From G001797105 sp964528155 (GTDB lineage Bacteria; Chloroflexota; Anaerolineae; Anaerolineales; E44-bin32), in the NCBI GenBank assembly GCA_964528155.1, contig CAZGRL010000031.1:1-36631 (forward strand): a stretch of DNA of 36,631 nucleotides. Reading direction: 5' to 3'. Position numbers and translations under genes: made by a program. The notes below the pieces were generated by a model. It had not been told where the DNA came from, did no database searches, and worked only from the letters and a program-made list of their open reading frames with translations. Below, in pieces: positions 22,475-31,707 of the stretch; position 1 is the first letter of the stretch; the number at the start of each line of letters is the position of its first letter.

Positions 22475-25400
22475 CTAGGCGACCTCCATGCCTCGGCGAT
22501 AGGCTTCGATCGCATTGTTCACCTGGTCATTCTTCATGTACGCGTCCCCAAGCACTTGCCACAGTCCGGCTGTGTCTGGGTCAAGCTCAACGGCGGCCTT
22601 GAGGTCTGCAATGATGCTCGGCAGCTCAGAGCGCCGCTTGATCAGTGATGAATAGGCTTTGACCGCTTCACCCGTCTCTCCGCCGGCCAGGGCGTTCCTG
22701 GCCGATTCGAGAATCTGGCCCGGATCTTTCCTCGAGGGCTTCGGGGCTGCAGGCGCGGGTGGGACCTCGGCCGCGGGTGGCGCGGACGGCGGAGCCGGTG
22801 GCGCCTGCGGAACCTCAGCCGCGGGAGGCGCCGGTGGCGGAGCAGGCGGCACGGGTGGAACCTCGGCCGCGGGAGTCGCCGGCGGTGGAGCAGGCGGCGC
22901 GGGTGGAACCTCGGCCGCGGGAGGNNNNNNNNNNNNNNNNNNNNNNNNNNNNNNNNNNNNNNNNNNNNNNNNNNNNNNNNNNNNNNNNNNNNNNNNNNNN
23001 NNNNNNNNNNNNNNNNNNNNNNNNCGGGAGTCGCCGGCGGTGGAGCAGGCGGCGCGGGTGGAACCTCGGCCGCGGGAGGAGTCGGTGGCGGAGCAGGCGG
23101 CGTTGCTGGAATCTCAGCCGCGGGAGGCGCCGGCGGCGCAGCAGGCGGCGCGGCTGGAGCTTCGGCCACGGGAGTCGCCGGCGGTGGAGCAGGCGGCGCG
23201 GGTGGAACCTCGGCCGCGGGAGGCGCCGGAGGTGGAGCAGGCAGTGTTGGTGGAACCTCGGCCGTGGGAGGTGTCAGTGGCGGAGCAGGCGGTGTTGGTG
23301 CAACCTCGGCCGCGGGAGGTGCCGGTGGCGGAGCAGGCGGTGTTGGTGCAACCTCGGCCGCGGGAGGCGCCGGAGGTGGAGTTGGTGCTGCGGGTGGAAC
23401 CTCGGCCGCGGGAGCGGGCGCTGATGGAGCTTCCTCAGGTGACACCGAAGGCAGGACGTCCGCGACCTGTTCGCCTGCTTCGAACTGAGGCCATTCGGTA
23501 GGTGGCATCGCCGCACTCGGAGCTGGGATGTCTTCGGCTGGGATGCGGAGCCACTCAGGTGAGGCAGGCGCGGGAGCCGGGGCCTCTGGCTCCGGCTGAA
23601 CAGCGGCCTCGGGCATTTCAGGCACGACACCGGCTTGTTCGCCTTGGGCAAGACCTTCGGGGGCCTGCTCAGGCTCGGCCTGCGATTCTTGCAGAGCCTG
23701 GTTCGACTCGGCTGACATTCTTGTCAGCCATTCCAGGACCTCTTCTTCATCAGGTTCTTCGATCGCCGAAGGAGGCGTTGGTTCGGGTGTCGGCGAAGGC
23801 AGAGGTGCCGACTCTTCGAACTGCTCTTCGAGCTCACTCAACATGAACTCGCTCACGCCCCCGTCCTGAGGGACCTGCGGTTGTTCGAATTCGGTCCATT
23901 CAAGTTCGTCCGCAGCCGGGAATGAGTCCGCCGGGAGCTCGGTCACCCTACCGGTCTCGCCCGCCATCTCCTCGAGCCATTCCAGGCCTTCCTCTTCGTC
24001 GGACATTTCGGAGGGGAGCCCCGTCGGCATCTCGGCTTCGGCAGGCTCTTCTTCTTCGGCGGCCATTGTGACAAGCCACTCCGACGCGGATAGTTCGTCG
24101 TCGGGTGTCATTGCCGGCTGAGGTTCCGGAGGCTCCAGTGGCTCGCCTTGGGCCATCTCTTCCAGCCAACTCAGAGCCTCGTCTTCATCCGCCTGCTCGA
24201 CGAATCCAGTTGCCGCTTCGGCCTCCGCCTCAGCCCCGGTATCGAGCATCCATCCCGGCGCGGCCTCGGGCTCGGCTGAAGGGACTTCTTCTTCGAAGGA
24301 GATTTCCTCCTCTTCTTCCTCCTCCGGCAAGCCGCGCTCGGAAGCGAGCCGCTCCAACCACTCGAGGCCCTCGCCTGGCTCCTCCGGGAATTCGACGTCG
24401 GAGCGAATTGCCGGCTCCTGGGATTCACCCAGGCCTCCGGTTCCGATTGCCGTGGGTTCGAGCACTTGGGCCTCATCGCCTTGCTTGGAGGCAAGATCCT
24501 CCAACCAACGGAAGACTTCGTCATCGTCGACCGGACCGGACGGAAACTCCCCCGGTGCGGGTTCCTCCGCATCCATCGGGAAGGTAGCTTCCATGGCTGG
24601 CTCTGCGGCCGTGGTGACCTCCTCTTCAAGCCAATCCGGCTCGACGCGCTCTTCCGGGGAAACGGCTTCGGATCCGACCGCGATCTCTCCGACTTCCTCT
24701 TCAGCGGGAGTTCCGAAGTCTTCAAGCCAGCCGGGAATCTGGTCAGCAGATGAGACGGCGGGCGCCTCTGGTTCGGCCAGCACCGGTTCCTCAAAGGTCG
24801 GGGAGGGTTCAGCTTCTTCTTCGGCTGCTACCCCGGCCGCGCCGAGCCCGTCAAGCCAGTCAGGAACATTGGCCGAGGCGGGAGCTTCCTGCACGGGTTC
24901 GCCCAACCCCTCCAGCCAGTCCATTTCCGCTGCAGGCTCAACATCTCCGGAAGGCGCACCTTCAGCCAGGCCATCAAGCCAATCGGGGGCGGCAGGCTCC
25001 GGCGATGGCTCGCCGGTTTCGGTGGCCAAACCTCGAAGCCAGTCTGTCGAGGCTTCGTCGGCCATAGCCTCTTCGAATGACGGCTCTTGTGAAGCCTCCT
25101 GTTCAGGGGAGGCGATCGCTTTCAACCAACCCGGCGCGGCCGGCTCCATCGGGGCGGGAGCTTCGGCGGTCGCTTCGAATGGCTCCACCGGCGGTGTCTC
25201 CGATTGCTCCTCCTGGAGATACTCAGACACCTGCTCCAAGTCGGGAGGGGGTTCTTGCGCGGCAGCTTCGGCCACCCCGAACAACCATGCGGGCGTGGGC
25301 GAGGGACCGGGCGCACCGGCCTCGTCGGCTGTCTCATCACCAAACAGCGCGTCGCTTGTCTCTCCAACTTCCTCTAGCCACCCCGGCGCTTCGGCGGCTT

Positions 25401-27024
25401 GTTCCTCCGGTTCCGCCTCGGCAGCACTGCTCTCGAACTCCTGAGAAGCGGCCTGTTTCATCCATGAAGGCATTTCGCCTTCGCCCGGCGCCTTCGCACC
25501 TTCTTTCGCTCGGTCCCCCAACCATGTGACGATGGTTGAGGTCGCTCCTGGTGTGACTTCCTCTAGCCATGTCGGGATCGCGGGCGCTTCCTCGTCTCCT
25601 TCGGCCCCGACCGAGGCTGGTTGCGGTTCGGCGCCGAATTGCACATCAAACTCACCCTCGCCGAAGCCCTCTGGCTCTGTTGGCGTCCGATCTGAGGCTT
25701 CCGATGCGCCACTCGGCTCGGGTGCAGCCCTACGCGCCTCTTCCTCGAACGCGCTCATCCAGTCTGGAGGGCTTTCCCCAGACGGCATGGATAGCTCAGG
25801 GGTCTCGGCTTCGCTCAGAAGGTCCTCTGCCGGTGGGGCCTTGTCCTGCAGCCAATCCGGGATCTCCGCCGGGGCCAACTCGGCCTCTTCAGCTTCCTCA
25901 GATGGTGATCCCATGGGAATTCCCGACTCGAGCGAACTCAGTTCCTCATCTGAGAAGGAGACTGGCCCTTCTTGCGCCTCTCCGGTGGCAGGCGACCATC
26001 CGACTTCAGCCATCCACTCGGGAATCTCTTCTGCCGGTGGCTGAGAGGCGGCGAAGGGTTGGATCGCCTCCGCAGTCGGCTCCGACCGCGGCTGTTCCTC
26101 TTGTGTTGTCGGCATCTCTCCTGCCGACGCGAGCCACGCGGGAGTGCCCGCCGACTTGGCAAGCTCGGCCGCGCTCTCTTCTTCGGCGCCCAGGCCAAGA
26201 GTAGAGGCCCAATCGGACGCGGGAGCGGGAGCCGCGGGCAAGGGCCGGCCGGCTTGCCACTCGAGATGCTCCAGCCTCAAGGAGTTGGCATCCACCGTCC
26301 CCGGATCGACCGTCACATTCTCCACGTACGCGGCATAAGGATCGAGGGCGGCCAATCGCCGATGATAAGCGGCTGCCTCGTCGACCTTGCCACTCGCGTG
26401 CAGTATCGCCGCAAGGATCCGATTGGCTTCCCTGCAATACGGCAGCTTCTGCAGCACTTGGTTGCAGACTTCGGCAGCTTCGGCGCGTTGATCCGTGCGC
26501 CAGTACATCTCGGCCAGAAGGACCTGCAGATCCGGCCGATCAGCGTCCTCCTGCAGGGCGGATCGGAGTTCGGCAATGGCCTGCGGATAGAGGTCCCCGT
26601 GCGCGTACATGCGCGCCAGGGCGCCCCGTGTCAGTCGCACCTTGTGTGGCTCAAGTCCGTCCCGCCGGCCGATCAGACGCTTGAGTTCCTGCTGGATTGC
26701 CGGGTTGGCGGGGTTGGTTTCGAAAGCCCGCTCCATGTGCCAGATGGCCGCGTCCAGGTTCCCTTCATCTTCTCTGACGATCGCCATGCCGATGTGGGCG
26801 ACGAAGTCATCCGGCACAGCGGAAAGTACACGCTGGAAGATGTCCGCCGAGTCGCCGTACCTCTTGGCTTCGAGGTACGCTTTTCCCAGCAGGCGATAGA
26901 CGTCGAGATGTTTGGGGTGTGACTCGAGGATGTAACGGCAGTGGGCGATCGCCTCGTCGAGTTTTTCACGCTCGATGAGCTGATCGACGGATTTCACGTA
27001 GTCGCGCAGCGCGATTTCGGCCAT
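22475..27024 (-). CDS. Giant TPR scaffold protein with repeated Trp-Leu/Met motifs (contains assembly gap)
   Basis: About 1500 residues read from ATG 27024 to the stop at 22475. The N-terminus (about 1-250) holds roughly six TPR units (for example DAAIWHMERAFETNPANPAI). A very acidic region of about 900 residues follows, in which some two dozen short motifs of the form P-x-W-[L/M]-x-x-hydrophobic recur (VPDWLDGL, APGWLEEV, GLEWLERL). Next is a PPAPPAAEV-type proline repeat of 16 residues per unit, interrupted by a run of N, and finally two or three more TPRs (LWQVLGDAYMKNDQVNNAI). There is no signal peptide or membrane helix, so it is cytoplasmic. The reading frame shifts across the 100-N run only because the gap length is arbitrary. 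Function is unknown; it reads as a multivalent binding scaffold. Confidence 0.88.
22774..23408 (-). repeat. 48-bp tandem repeat (16-residue Pro/Ala units)
   Basis: Three full units lie at 22774-22917 plus 7 bases before the gap, and eight full units at 23025-23408 after it, all in the same phase. The units at 22870, 23025 and 23169 are identical. Each codes 16 residues of the PPAPPAPPPAPPAAEV type. The array is within the TPR scaffold gene and is a likely site of copy-number variation. Confidence 0.95.
22925..23024. other. Assembly gap of exactly 100 N
   Basis: The run is a scaffold placeholder inside the 48-bp tandem array, where identical units probably broke the assembly. The true length is unknown. 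Repeat phase on the two sides implies 41 + 48k bases, which also restores the reading frame of the surrounding gene. Confidence 0.97.
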
Positions 27025-27040
27025 ACGCTTCCCTTAACAA

Positions 27041-27071
27041 ATAGTATGCCCTAGAGTGGGGGAATGTGCAA
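27041..27071 (-). promoter_or_regulatory. Possible promoter of the TPR scaffold gene
   Basis: On the minus strand, TTGCAC (27071-27066), 19 bases, TACTAT (27046-27041), then 16 bases to ATG 27024. The leader would be only about 9 bases and includes AAGGGAAG. The spacing is long, so the call is moderate. The rest of 27072-27247 shows nothing further that I can name. Confidence 0.4.
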
Positions 27072-27247
27072 GTAGACACGCTCGCGCAGCAGTACAAGCG
27101 TACGATCGCTCGTGATACATATGCAGTAACCGACGTGGCGGTGAGACCCTAGTACCATCCCGCGGGCACGTTCGGATCCTTGAGCCGTGCAAGATTGATT
27201 CCAGAAAGCAAGCGGGGCTCCCGACCGCCGTCGTCCCAAGCGGCGGC

Positions 27248-28273
27248 TCACAGATTGTGAACTTCAAGCGTCCGGACGATCCGCCCTTGGATGTTCGGCT
27301 CGGGGAATGGTGCCGGGCCGAGGGGATCTTGAGGTGGAGGGCTCCCGGCCAGGGCATGCATCACCGCTGCCACACTGGCCGCTAGCGCTTCCCCGTCGTA
27401 GCCTCCCTCAAGCACACACATGATCTTGCGACACGTTCGTTCGGCCAAAGACACGAGAAGTGTCGTCAGTTCGTGGTAGCCGTGACTGGAGAGTTGAAGT
27501 TGGGCGAGGGGATCGCGCCAGTGTGCGTCGAACCCGGCCGAAACAAGGATGAAGTCAGGCTGGAACCTATCGCCGGCGGGCAGGACGATTCGACGGAATA
27601 CCTCGGCGAGGGCGGCGTCACCGGATCTCGGCGGCAGAGGGATGTTGATTACGCTGCCCTCGCCCGGTCCGAGCCCTTTCTCGTCGGCGAAGCCGGTCCC
27701 AGGGTAGATGCCCTCCTGATGGGTTGAGATATAGAGCACCTGGGGGTCCTGCTCAAAGATATCCTGCGTCCCGTTTCCATGGTGGACGTCGAAGTCGACG
27801 ATCATGATTCTGTCGTGGCCGGCCGACTGAGCGTGCCGAGCGGCGATGGCGATGTTGTTCAGGAGGCAGAAACCCATGGCCCTGGTGGCTGTCGCGTGAT
27901 GTCCGGGAGGACGAACAAGAGCGAAGGCACGATCTGCCTGATCCTCGAGGAGTGATTGCAGTACCTGCAATGTCCCCCCGGCTGCCGCCAAAGCGCATTC
28001 GTAACTGCTCGGGGTAACGTACGTCGGCGCGTAGTCGATGAAGCCTGGCCCCTGGGCGCAGGCCTGTTTGAGCGCCTGCAGGTACCTGGCGGGATGAACT
28101 GCCGTGACCGCGTCGGAGGATGCTTCAGACGGCGGTACCTGGAGAATATGCGCCCCCTCCAGCCGGTCAACGACGGAGCTCAGTCCGACGAAGCGGCCGG
28201 CATTCTCGGGATGGCCTTCCAACGTGTGGTCGGGGGACGGGACGAGCGTCGTGGCGATCCGGATGTCACTCAT
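27248..28273 (-). CDS. Histone deacetylase family (acetylpolyamine/acetoin-utilisation type) hydrolase
   Basis: A protein of 341 residues with a complete class II HDAC active site: RPPGHHA with the tandem His, DFDVHHGNGTQ and GFDAHWRDP for zinc, and the catalytic Tyr in EGGYD. Bacterial members deacetylate polyamines, small amides or lysine side chains; the substrate here is not evident. ATG 28273 has GAGG about 7-8 bases upstream. It lies 223 bases upstream of the TPR scaffold gene on the same strand, with only a weak hairpin between them, so partial co-transcription is possible. Confidence 0.93.
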   Translation of the reverse strand: MSDIRIATTLVPSPDHTLEGHPENAGRFVGLSSVVDRLEGAHILQVPPSEASSDAVTAVHPARYLQALKQACAQGPGFIDYAPTYVTPSSYECALAAAGGTLQVLQSLLEDQADRAFALVRPPGHHATATRAMGFCLLNNIAIAARHAQSAGHDRIMIVDFDVHHGNGTQDIFEQDPQVLYISTHQEGIYPGTGFADEKGLGPGEGSVINIPLPPRSGDAALAEVFRRIVLPAGDRFQPDFILVSAGFDAHWRDPLAQLQLSSHGYHELTTLLVSLAERTCRKIMCVLEGGYDGEALAASVAAVMHALAGSPPPQDPLGPAPFPEPNIQGRIVRTLEVHNL

Positions 28274-28441
28274 GAAGTTGCCTCAGCTTCCGGGTCTCAA
28301 AGCGTTGTTCGCATTCTTCGATCCGCGTGCCGTCTGCAATCTGAACAGAAGGTCGATTCGGACCAGGCCGGATATCGGAAGAGATCCAGGCTGCGGGCAA
28401 CCCTTGCACATGCCCCGACAGCTTGGCAGTCTGTCGCCACC

Positions 28442-28864
28442 CTAGTCTACCGCTTCCGGCGGATGGTCCATGCTTCCCGTCGGCTTCCGAACCCGATATG
28501 CTGCCCGGCCGACCAGGATGAGATTAAGGAAGAACATGAACAGGTCCAGCCATTGATGTGCGGGTTGGAGACCCCGGACGAAGGCGATGCTGGTCGACGA
28601 CGAGATCTCTGCGACGGAGTATCCCAGACGGAGTAGAAGGCGTGATAGTCCCCCCATGTAGTCGAACAGACCGTGTCCGATGAAAGTCAGGATCCAATAT
28701 GCTACGCAGATCGCCGCCACCGCGGCGATCGCCAGATCGAACCATCCTTCGCCGGTCAATCCCTGGAGGGGCAGGCGGATGCTGTTGGTCGAGTGATCGG
28801 GGAGCGCTGCCGGGGATAGGCCAGCCGGAAGCAAATCATACCCACGCGCGCTTTTCATTTTCAC
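28442..28864 (-). CDS. Small membrane protein of unknown function
   Basis: A protein of 140 residues with two clear hydrophobic segments (WFDLAIAAVAAICVAYWILT and WLDLFMFFLNLILVGRAAY) separated by a polar stretch with GLFDYMGGLSRLLLRLGY. No catalytic motif is recognised. The start is GTG 28864, preceded by GGGGGCGA; an ATG two codons later is equally possible. The flanks (28274-28441 and 28865-29041) show no convincing promoter or terminator. Confidence 0.6.
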   Translation of the reverse strand: MKMKSARGYDLLPAGLSPAALPDHSTNSIRLPLQGLTGEGWFDLAIAAVAAICVAYWILTFIGHGLFDYMGGLSRLLLRLGYSVAEISSSTSIAFVRGLQPAHQWLDLFMFFLNLILVGRAAYRVRKPTGSMDHPPEAVD

Positions 28865-29041
28865 TCGCCCCCGATGCTGGTCAGCCCGCAGCCTGCGACC
28901 GGCGCAGCCTCAGCCGACTGAGGCATCATTCCATCAGGATCACCCATCTCGCTCGGCCACCCGTGCGTGGTCGGACGAGCACAATCCAGCGGGCCGAAGG
29001 CTTGCTGCTGCGGGTCGTTGGATCCCTGGAAGCATGCATGA

Positions 29042-30640
29042 TCAGAAGGACGATCGACCATCTGCGGCCGAAGTGAAGCGCTCCGGAGGAATCGGCACCC
29101 CCGGAGCGGTGAAGACCATGAGCGTTCCGTACACAGGATGCCCCGTTTCGAGGACAAGGGAATTTGGGTAGGCGCGCTCGAACCACTCTGTGTTGCTGAA
29201 ATCGACGATGAACTTATCGTATGTCACAAGGACTGGAGGGGCGAACCGTTCGACGGCGGCGGCCGGAAGCGTGTGCGGGTAGTGGAATTCAAAACCGGGG
29301 GCCGCAAAGAATGGCAACACTCCCGGGCTGACAAGACCGGTGAAATCGAGTATCGGGCCGGGGTAGCCGTAGCCGAGCGCGCCGATCTCGGCCGAACCGA
29401 CAGTCTCGCCGGATGGAAGATGAGTCGCGAACCATTCGCCCAGGCGGAGGTAAGTTGCCTCGCGATGATCTTGATCGGTCCGCACGGCCTTCCCGGTGGA
29501 GATCGACGTCGACCACAAGGCGAGACCCAGGACAAGCAAGACCGATGCGTTGAACGCCCCGATCGTGCGCGGCGAGAGGCGCTGGAGCCTGGCAGCTATC
29601 CGCTCCAATTTCGCGAGCCCACCCACAGCAAATGCGAGGAAGATCGAAGCCAGAGGAAAGAACGGCCCCAGGTACCACGGGAACATGGAACGGTTTATGA
29701 CCGCATAAGACCCAGCGATGATGGCGGACCAAACCAGGAAGACAATCATCGCTTTCGACCTGCGCGCCACACTGATCATTCCGATGCCCTCAATGCAGAG
29801 AAAGATGAGGTTGACCCAGCTCAATTGCGGCGCCGTCGAAGTGAATTCGAATGGATTGGTCAGATAGCGGACGATCAAGATGCTATCGTGCAGAGGATTC
29901 AGATAGGGAGGAAAAACCGTAGCCTTGGCATTGATGGAGTTGGGGATCCACTCGCCGTAAAGGAAGTGGGAAACTGTCATCCAAAGCAGAATGGGCGCGG
30001 ATGCGACGAGAGTCTCCCGCCACGGCAGCTTTCGCTCGTCGAACGTCTTATAGACCAGGAGAACTCCGAGTAGCGCCAGCCCTTCAGGACGCGTCGCCCC
30101 GGCCAGTCCGGCGAGAACGATGGCGGCTGAAGGGCGCTGGTATACCAGGCAGGCAAGGGACAGGATGACCAGCAGGGTGAAGAGAGATGTCTCCATTCCG
30201 GAAAGGCCGGGTATGACCGCCTTGGGGGCGAGTGAGAAGAAGAGTGCAGTGAGCCAACCGGTCAGGTTCGTCCCGAGCTTTCTGCCGATGGCAAGTAGCA
30301 CCATCGCACTGATGAAATCCAACGCGATTCCGAAGACGACCGAAGCGTGGGCCAGGTCGAGACCGCCGTTCGCGGCGAGGGTCAGAATGAGCGTATACGT
30401 CGGGCTTGTGGCTCCGAACACCATCTGTCCCGGGTTGTAGACCAGCCCCTTGCCCGAGGCCGCGTCCAGCGCATAACGGAAGTAGATGTAGGCGTCATCG
30501 ATGAGAAGCGGGCCGAGCAGGGCGCGCAACGCGCTCCCGAGCAGGCATATTCCGAGGCCTACGCGCCAGAATCGATCCTGGCTGATTGATCGGATTCCAG
30601 CCAGCATTCCAGGGCGAGATGCCGTAACGGGCTCGTTCAT
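29042..30640 (-). CDS. GT-C-like polytopic glycosyltransferase
   Basis: A protein of 532 residues with about 11 membrane helices and a C-terminal soluble domain of about 130 residues. The first external loop has LIDDAYIYFRYA, whose acidic pair is typical of lipid-linked sugar transferases of the GT-C fold (mannosyl/arabinosyl-transferase type). These use polyprenyl-phosphate sugars to modify cell-surface glycans or proteins. ATG 30640 (MNEPVTASRP) is chosen because the upstream extension is basic and lacks family character; no good Shine-Dalgarno or promoter is visible. A second protein of similar architecture lies about 1 kb upstream on the same strand, which suggests an envelope glycan locus. 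Confidence 0.82.
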   Translation of the reverse strand: MNEPVTASRPGMLAGIRSISQDRFWRVGLGICLLGSALRALLGPLLIDDAYIYFRYALDAASGKGLVYNPGQMVFGATSPTYTLILTLAANGGLDLAHASVVFGIALDFISAMVLLAIGRKLGTNLTGWLTALFFSLAPKAVIPGLSGMETSLFTLLVILSLACLVYQRPSAAIVLAGLAGATRPEGLALLGVLLVYKTFDERKLPWRETLVASAPILLWMTVSHFLYGEWIPNSINAKATVFPPYLNPLHDSILIVRYLTNPFEFTSTAPQLSWVNLIFLCIEGIGMISVARRSKAMIVFLVWSAIIAGSYAVINRSMFPWYLGPFFPLASIFLAFAVGGLAKLERIAARLQRLSPRTIGAFNASVLLVLGLALWSTSISTGKAVRTDQDHREATYLRLGEWFATHLPSGETVGSAEIGALGYGYPGPILDFTGLVSPGVLPFFAAPGFEFHYPHTLPAAAVERFAPPVLVTYDKFIVDFSNTEWFERAYPNSLVLETGHPVYGTLMVFTAPGVPIPPERFTSAADGRSSF

Positions 30641-31707
30641 CCGAAGGAAGACCAGTCTGGTTGGCCCGGATCCGGTGGCGAGGCGTGTGCGTATGAACTG
30701 CGGCCGAGCGTGTTTAATGACGCGTCCGGCTCCCGAAGTCCCAGGGGCGACATCGGGGGTTCGATGTCGGTGATCAGAGAACGCATCGAGTCCGCGATTC
30801 TTCTGTCCCAATCGTGCAAGAGCGGGTCGTTGACGTCGGATTAGGTTACGAGGATGTGGCTGAACCCCTCAGCAGGCATGAGCCCGGCTGCCTGTGCGGT
30901 CTTCATGCCAGATTGGATCGCGATCCTCGTCGAGCTGAACTGATCGACTTCTGTCACGCGCATCGCGGGACAATAGTACCTCCGTCCGTCGCCTACCGGC
31001 AACCACGACGTCTTGGGACAGATTCTTGCGGATGTGTTCTTTGTTGTGATCGGGGAAGACGCGCTGCGCGGAGAGCAAAGTGAGAGGTGCCGTCCGAAGG
31101 TGCATCAGCCCGTCGCCGTCCTCCGGTGGAGAGAGGGCACCTGGGAGCCCGCGGCTAGAGTGGCCCTCCCAAGAAGGACCATAAGCTTTGACTGCCAGCT
31201 GGTTGCGCGGGAATTCCTCCAGCCCGCTCGGACAGTCTTGTCAGGGCGATGAACCAATTGATGATCTTGTCAAACGGGAGAAAGGGTGAGGCGTAGATTG
31301 GAAGGGCGATGATCGATCGGTACAGGAGGCCGGTCGTCGCCGGCAGGAGCACGAGGACCATTTCCGCTCCCAGCCCAACTGTGGGGTACATGCGAGGTTC
31401 TTGCACGAACACTTGCTGGTCACGTTGAAGTGCCTCATGAGAGGCAGTCTGGTGCACAACCTGGTCAAGTCGAAGGAGCACGTAACCAGCATATTGACGA
31501 TGCTTGTGGGGATCGACGACAGACCATGGGCGTCGAACGCGAGCGGTGGCCAGGATTGGTTAACCCACAGTGCGCCAAACGGGAAGGCCGAGGCTGCGGC
31601 ACTTGTGAGCCGCCTATGCCTGGGCATCAGTGCGCTTAGGGGCCCTTTCCTCCGTTGACAGTGGGGAGGAGCGGCGGATCACGGAATGAAAGACATGGGA
31701 GGTCGAT
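30641..31707. other. About 1.07 kb without a supported gene; possible decayed genes
   Basis: No frame here is convincingly coding. Two minus-strand stretches look like remnants. 30869-31105 reads faintly like the N-terminus of a family 2 glycosyltransferase (HNKEHIRKNLS followed by TEVLLSRDARDRS). 31155-31481 contains a hydrophobic run (EMVLVLLPATTGLLYRSIIA) near its end. Both lack plausible starts and show frame breaks. The block lies between two glycosyltransferase-like genes, so former members of the same locus are a reasonable guess, held weakly. Confidence 0.35.

Noticed and set aside
22750..23420. Regular repeats that could be taken for a CRISPR array
   Set aside because: Units are contiguous, 48 bases and coding, with no unique spacers.
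22642..27024. A stop-free frame ending at 22642 with an Arg-rich C-terminus after the N run
   Set aside because: The Arg/His-rich tail is the proline repeat read in the wrong frame because the N run has an arbitrary length; the correct continuation ends at 22475.
30814..31083. 89-residue plus-strand open frame
   Set aside because: No recognisable domain, Cys/Arg-rich composition of a shadow frame and no start signal.
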